Position numbers and translations under genes: made by a program | Assembly: GCF_001591605.1 (NCBI RefSeq) | Contig: NZ_BCVF01000015.1 | Span: 1 to 64,000 of the forward strand | Direction of reading: 5' to 3' | Length of the DNA stretch: 64,000 bases | DNA from: Bacillus badius NBRC 15713 | GTDB lineage: Bacteria; Bacillota; Bacilli; Bacillales; Domibacillaceae | Notes under the pieces: model-generated | What the model saw: the letters and a program-made list of their open reading frames with translations, nothing else | The model's database searches: none | Told to the model about the DNA's origin: nothing | In this document: positions 55,137-63,947 of the stretch, one piece after another | How the letters are laid out: each line of letters starts with the position of its first letter | Numbering within the stretch: position 1 is the stretch's first letter

Positions 55137-56636
55137 ATGTTCAAGGTGAAAAATAGTTTATTTTTTAATCAAAAAGAGGAAGTTGTCCTTATCGGCCTCT
55201 ATGATCGGCCGCTTAAATTTGAAGGCGAGCTTGCTAAACTCGATGAAGCGATGGCTGGCCAATTAACTGAGCTTGTGAAAGAAGGAGACATTTCTGCTAA
55301 ACTGCACGCAACAGCCGTTATCCCAACGCTGGGACAAGTCCCTGCTAAACGGCTTCTCTTTATCGGGCTGGGAAAAGAAAAACAGGCGGACTTCCATGCG
55401 ATAAAAGAAGCCATCGGCATGGCCGCAAAGCAAATAAATAAGCTGAAGCTTTCATCCGCGGCTGTCGCACTTGACAGTTTTGTTTCGGAATCAGTTGAGG
55501 CCAATGATGCCGCCCACGCTTTCAGTGAAGCATTTGGTCTTGCTTCCTATGTATTTAAAGGATATAAGCAGCTTTCTAATGAACCAGAGCGCTTGGTTGA
55601 ACAAGTGAGCATTTATACGGAGGCAGAGGCTGAAGAGGTTCAGGCTGCACTTCATGTCGGCTATGCACTTAGCCAGGGAACCAATGCTGCGCGCACGCTG
55701 GTGAACACACCGGCCAACATGATGACAGCAGCTGACTTGGCAGAACACGCGAAAAGGCTAGCGGACAAATATGGATTTGAAGTTGAAATTCTGGAAAAAG
55801 AAGATATGGAGAAGCTCGGAATGGGCGCCTTGCTCGCTGTTAATAAAGGATCTGTAGCGCCTCCTAAAATGATTACCCTGAAATATCAGCCGCTAGAGGA
55901 GTGGAAGGATGTCTTGGGGCTTGTAGGAAAAGGGATTACCTTTGATACTGGCGGTTATTCTCTTAAAACAAAAGATGGACTTGTCGGCATGAAAATGGAT
56001 ATGGGCGGTGCCGCAGCCGTATTGGGCGCCATGGAGATTATTGGCGAATTAAAGCCTGATCAAAATGTAGTCGCTGTTATCCCTTCGACAGACAATATGA
56101 TCAGTGGTGAGGCGCTGAAGCCGGATGATGTGATTACATCAATGAGCGGAAAAACCATTGAAGTTCTGAATACCGATGCCGAGGGCCGTCTTGCTCTTGC
56201 CGATGCAATGACTTATGCTAAACACCATAAAGCAGATTACCTTGTAGATGTGGCCACTTTAACCGGAGGGGTGATTGTTGCCCTTGGAACGGATAAAACG
56301 GGAGCGATCACGAATGATGAAGCTTTCCTGGAAGAAGTGATGGCAGCTTCTGAAGAGGCCGGTGAATTTATTTGGCAGCTGCCTTTGACGGAGAAGGATA
56401 AAGAGCGTATTCGCAGCAGCAAAATGGCCGATTTAAATAACTCTCCGGGACGCGAGGGCCATGCCATTATGGGCGGAGGCTTTATCGGCGAGTTTGCAGA
56501 AGGGACACCGTGGGTTCATTTGGACATTGCCGGAACGGCGGATACAAATAAGGCAGGGGCTTTCGGGCCGGCGGGAGCGACTGGCGCAATGGCGCGCACG
56601 CTTGCTTTATTGGCAGTGAGAAAAGCAGAAAAGTGA
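55137..56636 (+). CDS. pepA: Leucyl aminopeptidase (M17 family), PepA/YuiE
   Basis: A 499-residue M17 metallo-aminopeptidase. The metal and catalytic residues are in [27 protein letters not shown] and the signature [13 protein letters not shown]. It releases N-terminal residues from peptides in the cytoplasm, usually as a hexamer. ATG 55137 follows AGGTGGAGGTGGGAAG; the longer frame has no site. Place and length match B. subtilis yuiE. Confidence 0.93.
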   Translation: MFKVKNSLFFNQKEEVVLIGLYDRPLKFEGELAKLDEAMAGQLTELVKEGDISAKLHATAVIPTLGQVPAKRLLFIGLGKEKQADFHAIKEAIGMAAKQINKLKLSSAAVALDSFVSESVEANDAAHAFSEAFGLASYVFKGYKQLSNEPERLVEQVSIYTEAEAEEVQAALHVGYALSQGTNAARTLVNTPANMMTAADLAEHAKRLADKYGFEVEILEKEDMEKLGMGALLAVNKGSVAPPKMITLKYQPLEEWKDVLGLVGKGITFDTGGYSLKTKDGLVGMKMDMGGAAAVLGAMEIIGELKPDQNVVAVIPSTDNMISGEALKPDDVITSMSGKTIEVLNTDAEGRLALADAMTYAKHHKADYLVDVATLTGGVIVALGTDKTGAITNDEAFLEEVMAASEEAGEFIWQLPLTEKDKERIRSSKMADLNNSPGREGHAIMGGGFIGEFAEGTPWVHLDIAGTADTNKAGAFGPAGATGAMARTLALLAVRKAEK

Positions 56637-56640
56637 GAAT

Positions 56641-56742
56641 GCTGGAGGGGCTGTCCAATACGTCTCTAAAATAAAAACAGGCGGAGAAAACGGGACCGGC
56701 CAAAAAGTTATTTTTCATGACCTTTTGAGACAGCACCTCCGT
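56641..56742. repeat. Short MITE-like element with IS1182-like ends
   Basis: GGAGGGGCTGTC at the left and GACAGCACCTCC at the right are inverted repeats with one mismatch in 12. The right end, read outward, begins GGAGGTGCTGTCTCAAAAGG, which resembles the ends of IS1182-type elements. The inner 75 bases code for nothing. Confidence 0.55.
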
Positions 56743-56761
56743 TTCCTAAAGGAGAAACCAA

Positions 56762-56830
56762 ATGAATGTTTCCGGTTCGTTCCATTGCCGCGAAGAAAAC
56801 AGGAAGGAGGAACTGAACGAAAATGAGTAG
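56762..56830 (+). CDS. Mini-ORF of 22 codons overlapping the RsbR-type gene start
   Basis: ATG 56762 has GGAG with a seven-base spacer and opens 22 codons (NVSGSFHCREENRKEELNEN) to a TAG at 56828-56830. Its end overlaps the ATG of the next gene by eight bases, and it carries that gene's ribosome-binding site AGGAAGGAGG. The layout suggests translational coupling. Whether the peptide itself matters is unknown. Confidence 0.45.
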   Translation: MNVSGSFHCREENRKEELNENE

Positions 56831-57638
56831 AATGACGAAAGCAGCAGATTATTTGCAAGAGCATGCAGAAGAATTGGCTCGTGATATCGTACATACGGTT
56901 GTACCTAGATTTGAAACACATGTGCCTAAGGAAGAAGCTGAGGCGGCTGTACAAATGTACACAGACTTTATGGGCATGTTAGGGGAAGCAATTTCATCCG
57001 GGGAAGAAAAGCTGCCGGCTGGGCTGCTGAAGTGGAGTCGGGAAAACGGAGAACGAGCGGCTGATCACGGGGAAAAGGTTTCACTTATCGTGTCCCGCTA
57101 TCCGCAGAGCCGTCTAGTATTTGTGGAAAAATTGACAAGCATTTCAGCAAAATTTGAGTTAACAACGGAAGAGACGGTTTTTGTTAATAAGCAATTTAAT
57201 TACATGCTTGATATGAGCATTCAAGAGACGGTGCTTGCTTTTGAAAAAGTAACCGATGATATTATTAAGAAGGCCCGTACAGAAATTATGGACTTGTCGG
57301 CGCCGGTTGTCCCGTTAAAGGACGGACTGGCTGTCCTGCCGCTTGTCGGCTCTATTAATGAACAAAGGGCGCGCTATTTAGCAGAACAAGCGATCCCGAA
57401 AATTGGAGAAATGCGGCTGGAGCGCTTAATTATAGATTTCTCAGGAATTATCCAAGTTGATGAGAGGGTGGAACAGCATTTGTTCGACGTGTATCATATA
57501 CTTGGTTTGCTTGGAATTAAAGCCATTGCGACAGGCATTCGTCCGGATCTGGCTCAAAAGCTTGTTAATATGGGAGCTGACCTTTCTGCTATTGAAACAT
57601 ACGCGACGGTTAAACAAGCGATGGAGCAATTAAAATAG
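56823..57638 (+). CDS. RsbR-type stressosome protein (RsbRD-like)
   Basis: A 271-residue protein of the RsbR family. The N-terminal half (about residues 1-140) is the globin-like sensor, the C-terminal half the STAS domain that stacks into stressosomes and controls the general stress factor SigB. The first phospho-threonine region of RsbRA (GTIDTERA) reads GSINEQRA here, so an acidic E seems to replace the Thr. The second (VTGVPVVDT) reads FSGIIQVDE, with Ser in place of Thr. ATG 56823 follows AGGAAGGAGGAA. No rsbS or rsbT gene is adjacent, as for orphan paralogues in B. subtilis. Confidence 0.82.
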   Translation: MSRMTKAADYLQEHAEELARDIVHTVVPRFETHVPKEEAEAAVQMYTDFMGMLGEAISSGEEKLPAGLLKWSRENGERAADHGEKVSLIVSRYPQSRLVFVEKLTSISAKFELTTEETVFVNKQFNYMLDMSIQETVLAFEKVTDDIIKKARTEIMDLSAPVVPLKDGLAVLPLVGSINEQRARYLAEQAIPKIGEMRLERLIIDFSGIIQVDERVEQHLFDVYHILGLLGIKAIATGIRPDLAQKLVNMGADLSAIETYATVKQAMEQLK

Positions 57639-57644
57639 AATATA

Positions 57645-57707
57645 GGCTGGAAAAAACCGGCTTATTTTCATTGCAAAAAAACCTTCAGTTGATTGAAGGT
57701 TTTTTTA
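57645..57707 (+). terminator. Two consecutive terminators after the RsbR-type gene
   Basis: The first hairpin, GGCTGG/CCGGCT with a TTATTTTC tail, is weaker. The second, AACCTTCA/TGAAGGTT with TTTTTTTATT, is strong. Confidence 0.75.
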
Positions 57708-57897
57708 TTAACGAAAAGAAACAGTATATACAAATTAAGCAGATTGAACGTTGCAGTCCAGCGGTTATGGCAGCGGAATGGCTAGGAACAGCGGAAGGCA
57801 CGCGGAGTAATATTCTAGCTAAATCGAAGAAGCTGGCCGGCTGGACTCGTTGACAAAGACAGGTGATTTTATCCAATTGAATATTTTTTAAAAATGA

Positions 57898-57957
57898 TTG
57901 ACAAGCCTTTGTAAAGTTTGCTATGTTGTTTTTAGTTCTCTACCAATTTAGCAAACT
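57898..57957 (+). promoter_or_regulatory. yuiF promoter with an inverted repeat over the -10 region
   Basis: TTGACA (57898-57903) and TATGTT (57922-57927) form a sigma-A promoter. AGTTTGCTA (57915-57923) and TAGCAAACT (57949-57957) are perfect inverted repeats; the first overlaps the -10 box and the second lies in the early transcript. They could be an operator or an RNA stem. Confidence 0.55.
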
Positions 57958-57978
57958 AAAGTGAAAGGGGCATTTCAG

Positions 57979-59298
57979 ATGAATGCTGTAGTGATTGCTG
58001 TTATCGTTATGCTCCTCCTCAGTCTATTTCGTGTAAATGTTGTATTTTCATTGATTACGGGTGCACTGATCGGAGGAGCTGTGGGCGGCTTAGGAATAGA
58101 CGGAACGATCGGTGCTTTTTCAGAGGGGGTTGGCGGCGGTGCGAATGTGGCGCTCAGTTACGCGGCGATTGGCAGTTTTGCCGTTGCGCTTTCTAGCACA
58201 GGGCTTCCGGCGGCACTTGTTGAATTTGTCTTAGGGCGCATTGGAAATAAAGAAGAAGCGAGGAAGAAAAAGCTGCCTAAAGCACTGATTATTTTCTTTA
58301 TTTTATTAGTGGCGATCTCTTCCCAAAATATTATTCCTATCCATATTGCCTTTATTCCCATCCTGATTCCGCCGCTTTTGCAAATCTTAAATGAAATGCA
58401 GATTGACAGACGCCTGATTGCTTCGGTACTGACATTTGGCCTTGTAACACCATACATGCTCCTTCCGGTGGGCTTTGGGCGAATCTTTCACGAGATTGTA
58501 GCTACAAATATTACAGCCAGCGGGTTAACGATTGAAACAGCTGCCGTGTCAAAAGCGATGATTTATCCGGCAGCCGGCATGCTTTGCGGTTTGCTCGTTG
58601 CTGTCTTCATTTCTTATCGGAAGCCAAGAAAGTACCAAGAGCGGGCATCTATAGTGACAGATGTTGAGAAGAAAGGTTTTACGAAGTCAGGTATTTTAAC
58701 AGCGGTTATCGCGATCGCAGCAGCGCTTGCCGCCCAGTTGTGGACGGAATCAATGGTGTTTGGCGCACTGGCGGGAATCATGGTGCTTTATGCAACAGGC
58801 ACGTTACGCTGGAATGAAGCGGACAGGCTGTTAACAGAAGGCATGCGCATGATGGCCTTTATCGGCTTTGTGATGATCGCTGCTTCAGGATTTGCAAAAG
58901 TCATGAGCGCAACCGGAGATGTTGAACGCCTTGTTGAAGAGTCGGCTAACTTAATTGGAGGCAATCAAGCTCTTGGGGCCTTATTAATGCTAGTTGTCGG
59001 TTTGTTTGTAACGATGGGAATCGGCTCATCCTTTTCAACCGTTCCGATCATTGCTACTATCTTTGTTCCATTGGCGATCGAGCTCGGCTTCAGTCCGATG
59101 GCGACCATTGTTCTTGTTGGAACAGCAGGTGCACTTGGAGATGCCGGATCACCTGCATCTGACAGTACGCTTGGGCCGACGGCAGGTTTGAATGTGGACG
59201 GCCAGCATAACCATATTTGGGACACGTGTGTACCGACCTTCCTGCACTATAATCTTCCGGTGATCTTATTCGGCTGGCTGGCAGCTATGATTTTATAG
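57979..59298 (+). CDS. yuiF: Na+/H+ antiporter-family membrane protein YuiF
   Basis: A 439-residue membrane protein with about 11-12 helices, from the NhaC-like Na+/H+ antiporter family (YuiF). The conserved blocks are LVTPYMLLPVGFGRIFHE, GIGSSFSTVPIIATIFVPLA and GTAGALGDAGSPASDSTLGPTAGLN. It may exchange sodium or an amino acid for protons. ATG 57979 lies eight bases after AAAGGGG; the GTG at 57961 precedes that site. The Mrp antiporter lies 2 kb on. Confidence 0.87.
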   Translation: MNAVVIAVIVMLLLSLFRVNVVFSLITGALIGGAVGGLGIDGTIGAFSEGVGGGANVALSYAAIGSFAVALSSTGLPAALVEFVLGRIGNKEEARKKKLPKALIIFFILLVAISSQNIIPIHIAFIPILIPPLLQILNEMQIDRRLIASVLTFGLVTPYMLLPVGFGRIFHEIVATNITASGLTIETAAVSKAMIYPAAGMLCGLLVAVFISYRKPRKYQERASIVTDVEKKGFTKSGILTAVIAIAAALAAQLWTESMVFGALAGIMVLYATGTLRWNEADRLLTEGMRMMAFIGFVMIAASGFAKVMSATGDVERLVEESANLIGGNQALGALLMLVVGLFVTMGIGSSFSTVPIIATIFVPLAIELGFSPMATIVLVGTAGALGDAGSPASDSTLGPTAGLNVDGQHNHIWDTCVPTFLHYNLPVILFGWLAAMIL

Positions 59299-59404
59299 AC
59301 AAGATACCTATTGAAGGACAATCCTAATTGTTAAAGACGCCCATCCCTTTTTCCTTCTCCTTGCATAGAACATAGTAGGCAGAGAAAAAGGAGGCTTTTT
59401 GACA

Positions 59405-59578
59405 ATGTATAGAGATACACGCTTTCTTCCGTTTATTGGCGGTCCGTTTGTTGGGGGCCTTTTAGGCGGATTGTTGGGAGGAGCCATTGCCCGGCCGTTT
59501 TATGGCTATCCGGCGGCATATCCTCCTCCATTTTATCCTCCTTATGGGCCCTCTTATGGACCCTACGGTTTTTATTAA
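59405..59578 (+). CDS. Small Gly/Pro/Tyr-rich protein
   Basis: A 57-residue protein. Residues about 10-30 are glycine-rich and hydrophobic (GGPFVGGLLGGLLGGAIA), and the tail is a run of Pro, Tyr and Gly (YPPPFYPPYGPSYGPYGFY). This composition is seen in small spore-coat or spore-surface proteins of Bacillus. ATG 59405 has GGAGG nine bases upstream, and a strong terminator follows at once. I cannot name the family. Confidence 0.7.
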   Translation: MYRDTRFLPFIGGPFVGGLLGGLLGGAIARPFYGYPAAYPPPFYPPYGPSYGPYGFY

Positions 59579-59580
59579 TG

Positions 59581-59615
59581 AAAGAGCTTCCGTGATAGGT
59601 GCGGAAGCTCTTTTA
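59581..59615 (+). terminator. Terminator after the Gly/Pro/Tyr-rich gene
   Basis: AAAGAGCTTCCG pairs with CGGAAGCTCTTT around a nine-base loop; TTATTTAT follows. Confidence 0.8.
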
Positions 59616-59728
59616 TTTATGCGTTTCCGTTGTTCGTTGTGAGGAGGGAAGGAGTTTTCATAATAAAAGCGAATGTAGTATAGTGAATAATTGTTCATTT
59701 TTTTCAAGAGAAAGAGAGGAAATCAAGG

Positions 59729-60115
59729 GTGAGAGACAATCACAACTTATCACACACGTTAGGAATGGAGTTTGTTGAAATCAGCGAAGGGAAAGTAGTG
59801 ATGACGATGCCGGTCGATGAGCGTACTCGTCAGCCATTCGGATATTTACACGGCGGAGCCTCTGTAGCTTTAGCGGAAACAGCGGCGAGTGTTGGAACGG
59901 CCCACTTAATTAATCCAGATACCCAAATATGTTTTGGACTGGAGATCAACGCGAATCACATTAAAGCAAAAAGAGAAGGGATCGTCACTGCTACGGCAAA
60001 GGCTGTGCATCGGGGACGCACGACAATGGTATGGCAAATTGAGATTTGTGACGAACAAGGAGAGTTGATTTGTCTGTCCCGTTGTACGGTAGCTGTAATG
60101 CCGAAGAAATCCTAG
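59729..60115 (+). CDS. yuxO: Hotdog-fold acyl-CoA thioesterase YuxO
   Basis: A 128-residue PaaI-type hotdog thioesterase. The active-site block is FGYLHGGASVALAETAAS, with the catalytic Glu in the long helix. Related proteins hydrolyse 1,4-dihydroxy-2-naphthoyl-CoA in menaquinone synthesis (MenI), which is a plausible role here. Start is GTG 59729, with AGAGAGGAAATCAAGG upstream. In B. subtilis yuxO lies near the mrp genes, as here. Confidence 0.85.
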   Translation: MRDNHNLSHTLGMEFVEISEGKVVMTMPVDERTRQPFGYLHGGASVALAETAASVGTAHLINPDTQICFGLEINANHIKAKREGIVTATAKAVHRGRTTMVWQIEICDEQGELICLSRCTVAVMPKKS

Positions 60116-60175
60116 TTGTTTTTAGAAAGTGAAAAAGGGGAAAAGAACGGTAACTTTACTTCAGGAGGAAGAAAT

Positions 60176-60559
60176 ATGCCGTGGAATGAAAAAGACTACC
60201 CTGATTCAATGAAAAATTTGCCTGATCGTGTGCGCGAAAAAGCGATTGAGATTGCAAATGCACTGCTTGACGATGGCTATGAAGAAGGAAGGGCTATTGC
60301 CATTGCGATTGATCGAGCCCGCAGCGCTGTCGGCAAGGGGCATGGCAATGATGATGAGCGGCCCATTTATCGCCTGCAGCCGAAAGAGAACAGCGAGGGC
60401 TGGCACTTGATCAAAAAGGCAGACAAGCAAAGTCTCCTATCAGCTAGCACAAAAGAAGACTTATCGGAAAAAGCAAAGGATTATGTAAAGAAACACGATG
60501 GCATTCTTATTATTTATCATGCTGATGGCAGTGAGGAAAGACGCCTGTATGAAAATTAA
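60176..60559 (+). CDS. Small protein with C-terminal DUF2188-like region
   Basis: A 127-residue protein. The N-terminal 60 residues (PWNEKDYPDSMKNLPDRVRE, then IANALLDDGYEEGRAIAIAI) look like a short helical domain found in ChaB-like and related stress proteins. The C-terminal part (IYHADGSEERRLYE) resembles DUF2188. No catalytic residues are seen. ATG 60176 follows CAGGAGGAAGAA. Function unknown. Confidence 0.72.
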   Translation: MPWNEKDYPDSMKNLPDRVREKAIEIANALLDDGYEEGRAIAIAIDRARSAVGKGHGNDDERPIYRLQPKENSEGWHLIKKADKQSLLSASTKEDLSEKAKDYVKKHDGILIIYHADGSEERRLYEN

Positions 60560-60587
60560 GATCGGCCAAAGAAGGCACCGGCATAAG

Positions 60588-60632
60588 AAAACAGCCAGCG
60601 GACGGGCCCGCTGGCTGTTTTTATTTTTTATT
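60588..60632. terminator. Terminator between the DUF2188-like gene and mrpG
   Basis: AAACAGCCAGCGG pairs with CCGCTGGCTGTTT around a seven-base loop; a T-run follows on the plus strand and TTTTCTTATG on the minus strand. It serves both converging transcripts. Confidence 0.8.
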
Positions 60633-60959
60633 CTTTAAGTCGTCACGTACGCTTTTCCCCCATAATTTGACGCCTGAATGATAGGCAGCCCGGCTGATTA
60701 AGTGACCGCCGACAGGAGCTGTTATGAAGATAAAGGCAATCCCCAGAAGAACGCGCGAGCTAAAGTGGCCTTCGATTAAATAGAAATACAAAAAGCACGA
60801 AAGCAAGATGAACATGACGCCCAGGGTAGCGCTTTTCGAAGCGGCATGGTTGCGGGTATAGACATCTGGCAGCCGTATTACCCCAAAAGCTGCAACAAGA
60901 GTAAGAAACACACCAAGCAAGAGGAAAAGAATGATCATGGTCTCAATGATTACGGTCAT
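60621..60959 (-). CDS. mrpG: Mrp antiporter subunit MrpG
   Basis: A 112-residue subunit with three helices (block FGVIRLPDVYTRNHAASKSATLG is diagnostic). It belongs to the Mrp Na+/H+ antiporter, a seven-protein complex that expels sodium and helps pH control. ATG 60959 follows AAAGGAGAG, and its start overlaps the end of mrpF by 17 bases. It is the last gene of the operon. Confidence 0.93.
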   Translation of the reverse strand: MTVIIETMIILFLLLGVFLTLVAAFGVIRLPDVYTRNHAASKSATLGVMFILLSCFLYFYLIEGHFSSRVLLGIAFIFITAPVGGHLISRAAYHSGVKLWGKSVRDDLKNKK

Positions 60960-61227
60960 TTTCAATGATCTCTCCTTTCTCAAGGAACTTGGAAAAAGCT
61001 GTCGTACCGATGAATGACAAAATGCCAAGCAGCAAAATAACGTCTAAAAAAACATAGGTTCTAAAGAGCATAGAGAGCACGGCAATCATGGCTACCAAGT
61101 TAATCCCAATTGCATCTAAAGCGACAATGCGGTCAGGGACGGTGGGTCCTTTAATGAGCCGGTAGATAAAACCGAGCATAGCTATGGTGATCAACACAAG
61201 GGATACCTGCATAGCGATTACTAACAC
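60943..61227 (-). CDS. mrpF: Mrp antiporter subunit MrpF
   Basis: A 94-residue three-helix subunit with the block RLIKGPTVPDRIVALDAIGIN characteristic of MrpF. Start is GTG 61227, behind GGAGGTGAG with a six-base spacer. It overlaps mrpE by seven bases. Confidence 0.93.
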   Translation of the reverse strand: MLVIAMQVSLVLITIAMLGFIYRLIKGPTVPDRIVALDAIGINLVAMIAVLSMLFRTYVFLDVILLLGILSFIGTTAFSKFLEKGEIIENDRNH

Positions 61228-61703
61228 GGACGGCTCACCTCCATAATCGCTTTCTCAAACGATTCTTTAATGCTGTTGATCGCATCTTGCACATCGGGAA
61301 CATCGATGGCATGGACATATAACGTTTTTTGATCGTCCGACACATCAATAACTAATGTTCCAGGTGTTAGCGTAATTAAGTTAGCGAGCAAAGTAATTTC
61401 CCAGTCTGACTTCAGCTCAGTAGGCAAAGCAAAAATTCCTGGCTGGATATCAAGCTTCGGTTTTAAGATGACTTTCAGCACATCAATATTGGCCATGATC
61501 AATTCCTTAAAGAATAGAAGCGTTAAATAAATCACAGCCCACACTCGGCGGATATATAAATCTGTTTTAAAAAACCGCCGCATGCCGTAAATCAGGATCA
61601 AGCCAAGCAAGTAGCCGATAACAAAAGTTTTGAGGTCAAAGGATACTTGCAGAAACATCCAGAGAAAGGCTAAAAAGAAATTAAGTAAGATTTGAAAAGC
61701 CAT
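61221..61703 (-). CDS. mrpE: Mrp antiporter subunit MrpE
   Basis: A 160-residue subunit: two or three N-terminal helices, then a soluble domain with LLANLITLTPGTLVIDVSDD, the family block. It is needed for stable complex assembly. ATG 61703 follows AAAGGAGTAATG, six bases after mrpD, and its end overlaps mrpF. Confidence 0.93.
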   Translation of the reverse strand: MAFQILLNFFLAFLWMFLQVSFDLKTFVIGYLLGLILIYGMRRFFKTDLYIRRVWAVIYLTLLFFKELIMANIDVLKVILKPKLDIQPGIFALPTELKSDWEITLLANLITLTPGTLVIDVSDDQKTLYVHAIDVPDVQDAINSIKESFEKAIMEVSRPC

Positions 61704-61709
61704 AAGACA

Positions 61710-63200
61710 TTACTCCTTTAACACTGCATCAATATAGATTGCCGGATGTACGAGTGCATCAGTGGCTTGAGAAATAATTGGATACATCACTTCCGCTCCC
61801 ACCCCATAAAGAATGGATGCGAGAACGAGAAGAGCTCCTGGCGCCCATAAAGAAAGGACAGGCTGGTTCTCTTCACCCGGATAGTCTTTCGGGGCTTTCC
61901 AGAAACCATTCATAAAGATTTTGATCACTGAATAAAGCACAACCAGACTGGATAAAAGAACGATCAGAGAGCCGACATACGCTCCTTCTGCGAGGCCTCC
62001 GCGGACAATTAACAGCTTTCCGACGAACCCGCTGAGCGGCGGAATACCGGCCAGAGCGAAAGCGGCGACAAGGAATGTCCAGCCAAGGAGCGGATACTTC
62101 TTCATTAATCCGCCCATTTTACGCAAATCGTTTGTGCCGGTGATTTTAATCATGACACCAATTAATAAGAATAGGGCAGCTTTTACAATCATATCATGAA
62201 TCGTGTAAAAGACCGTTCCCATGTAAGATTCTTCAGTAGCAACCGAAATACCAAAGGTTAGCACGCCAACGGCAATAATAATATTGTAGATGATGATTTT
62301 TTTGACATCCCAGTAAGCGATAGCGCCGATGCAGCCAACGATTATTGTAATAATGGCGAGGATTCCTAACAGTTCGTGTGTGAACGCCTGATCATGGTAA
62401 AAGAACAGCGAGTAGCTGCGGAGAATCGAATAAACGCCTACTTTTGTCAGCAACGAGCCGAATAAAGCGAGGACCGGTACAGGCGGCGCATAATAGGAGC
62501 CCGGAAGCCAAAAGTAAAGCGGGAAAATCGCTCCTTTCAATCCAAACACAATCAAGAAGAGCACAGCGATTACGGTTAAAATAGGCAGAGAGCCGATTTG
62601 GGCAATCCGCTGAGAAATATCGGCCATGTTTAAGGAACCGACGACAGAATACAGCATCGCTACAGCAATGACAAATAGGGCGGATGAGATGACATTCACG
62701 AGAATGTATTTAATCGATTCACGCAGCTGTATTTTAGTGCCTCCAATAACAATCAGCACGTAGGAAGCCATCAGCATCACTTCAAAAAAGACAAACAGGT
62801 TGAAAATGTCTCCTGTTGTGAAAGCGCCATTTACCCCAACGAGCAAAAATTGAACGATAGGATAATAATAGAAGCGTTCACGTGCTTCGCCAATTGAGCG
62901 GAATGAATACAGAATGACGCTCAATGTAATCAGTGACGAGGTGGTTACGAGCAGGGCAGACAAGGTGTCTGACACAAGGGTAATGCCAAATGGCGCATCC
63001 CAGCTGCCGACATTGACGGTTTGAATCCCATTGTCTTTAACCGTCAGCAGCAAAACAATAGAAGCAGCTAGTGTCCCAATAGCTGAGACGACAGAAACGG
63101 CTCTTTGAACCCGGATGGATTTAGGCAAGAAAATCAATAAAGCAGCAGTCACGAGAGGAATAAGCAGCGGCAAAACTAACAGGTTAATCATTTGCTTCAT
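61710..63200 (-). CDS. mrpD: Mrp antiporter subunit MrpD
   Basis: A 496-residue membrane protein with about 14 helices, related to the proton-pumping NuoL/M/N subunits of complex I. The conserved Glu ([14 protein letters not shown]) and Lys ([22 protein letters not shown]) of the ion path are visible. The start is uncertain: ATG 63200 has GAGAGG only two bases away, ATG 63191 has it 11 bases away. It overlaps mrpC by 17 bases. Confidence 0.95.
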   Translation of the reverse strand: MKQMINLLVLPLLIPLVTAALLIFLPKSIRVQRAVSVVSAIGTLAASIVLLLTVKDNGIQTVNVGSWDAPFGITLVSDTLSALLVTTSSLITLSVILYSFRSIGEARERFYYYPIVQFLLVGVNGAFTTGDIFNLFVFFEVMLMASYVLIVIGGTKIQLRESIKYILVNVISSALFVIAVAMLYSVVGSLNMADISQRIAQIGSLPILTVIAVLFLIVFGLKGAIFPLYFWLPGSYYAPPVPVLALFGSLLTKVGVYSILRSYSLFFYHDQAFTHELLGILAIITIIVGCIGAIAYWDVKKIIIYNIIIAVGVLTFGISVATEESYMGTVFYTIHDMIVKAALFLLIGVMIKITGTNDLRKMGGLMKKYPLLGWTFLVAAFALAGIPPLSGFVGKLLIVRGGLAEGAYVGSLIVLLSSLVVLYSVIKIFMNGFWKAPKDYPGEENQPVLSLWAPGALLVLASILYGVGAEVMYPIISQATDALVHPAIYIDAVLKE

Positions 63201-63525
63201 TACCTCTCATTTCATCCATATTATCTGTTCCTAATTCCTGATAAGCTCTATAGGCCAAAACAAGGAATAAGGCTGTCACTCCAAAGCTGATAACGATGGC
63301 TGTTAAAATCAGGGCCTGCGGCAGCGGATCCACATAAGAAGCCGCCTTTTCGCCGAGAAGAGGAGCGGCTCCCCTCTTCAATCCGCCCATTGTAATAATT
63401 AACAAGTGGGCACCGTGGCTTAACAGACCTGTTCCGATAATAATACGCAGCAAGCTTTTGGAAAGCATTAGATACACAGAGCTCGCGAATAGAGCCCCGA
63501 TTACAATTGACATTAAAATCTCCAT
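63184..63525 (-). CDS. mrpC: Mrp antiporter subunit MrpC
   Basis: A 113-residue, three-helix subunit homologous to NuoK, with [20 protein letters not shown] and [20 protein letters not shown]. It touches mrpB by one base and overlaps mrpD, so the operon is tightly coupled. Confidence 0.95.
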   Translation of the reverse strand: MEILMSIVIGALFASSVYLMLSKSLLRIIIGTGLLSHGAHLLIITMGGLKRGAAPLLGEKAASYVDPLPQALILTAIVISFGVTALFLVLAYRAYQELGTDNMDEMRGNEAND

Positions 63526-63947
63526 TATTCACTCTCTCCTATCGTTTGAATAATGGTCATGGTCACACCGATGACAACTAAATAAACCCCTAAGTCGAAT
63601 AACATGGCAGTATGAAGCGATGTTTCTCCAAAGATCGGCAAATACACATCACCAAATACGTGCGTAAAGAAGGGAACATTAAAGACAAGCGCGCCGGCTG
63701 CTGTGCCGATCGCAAACAGCAAACCGATGCCGATCAGGATTTTATAATCGATTGGAAAGCCTTTTGCTACAGTTTTAATATCAAAAGCCAGAAGAAGAAG
63801 AACGAGTGCCCCTGACGTCATTAATCCGCCGACAAATCCGCCGCCGGGATGATAGTGGCCGGCGAAAAATAAGTGGATAGCAAAGAGAATAATGATGAAA
63901 AAGACGACTTTGCTTGTTGTTTGTAAAATGACATCATTAGTTTTCAT
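63525..63947 (-). CDS. mrpB: Mrp antiporter subunit MrpB
   Basis: A 140-residue, four-helix subunit with the block [25 protein letters not shown]-type sequence ([13 protein letters not shown] is diagnostic). ATG 63947 lies inside the end of mrpA (11-base overlap), with AAAGGAGAAGAAGC upstream. Confidence 0.95.
   Translation of the reverse strand: MKTNDVILQTTSKVVFFIIILFAIHLFFAGHYHPGGGFVGGLMTSGALVLLLLAFDIKTVAKGFPIDYKILIGIGLLFAIGTAAGALVFNVPFFTHVFGDVYLPIFGETSLHTAMLFDLGVYLVVIGVTMTIIQTIGESE

Noticed and set aside
57671-57853. A 60-codon ORF after the RsbR-type gene
   Set aside because: It would start at TTG inside a strong terminator, with no ribosome-binding site. The part from 57720 on might be a gene fragment, but I could not recognise one.
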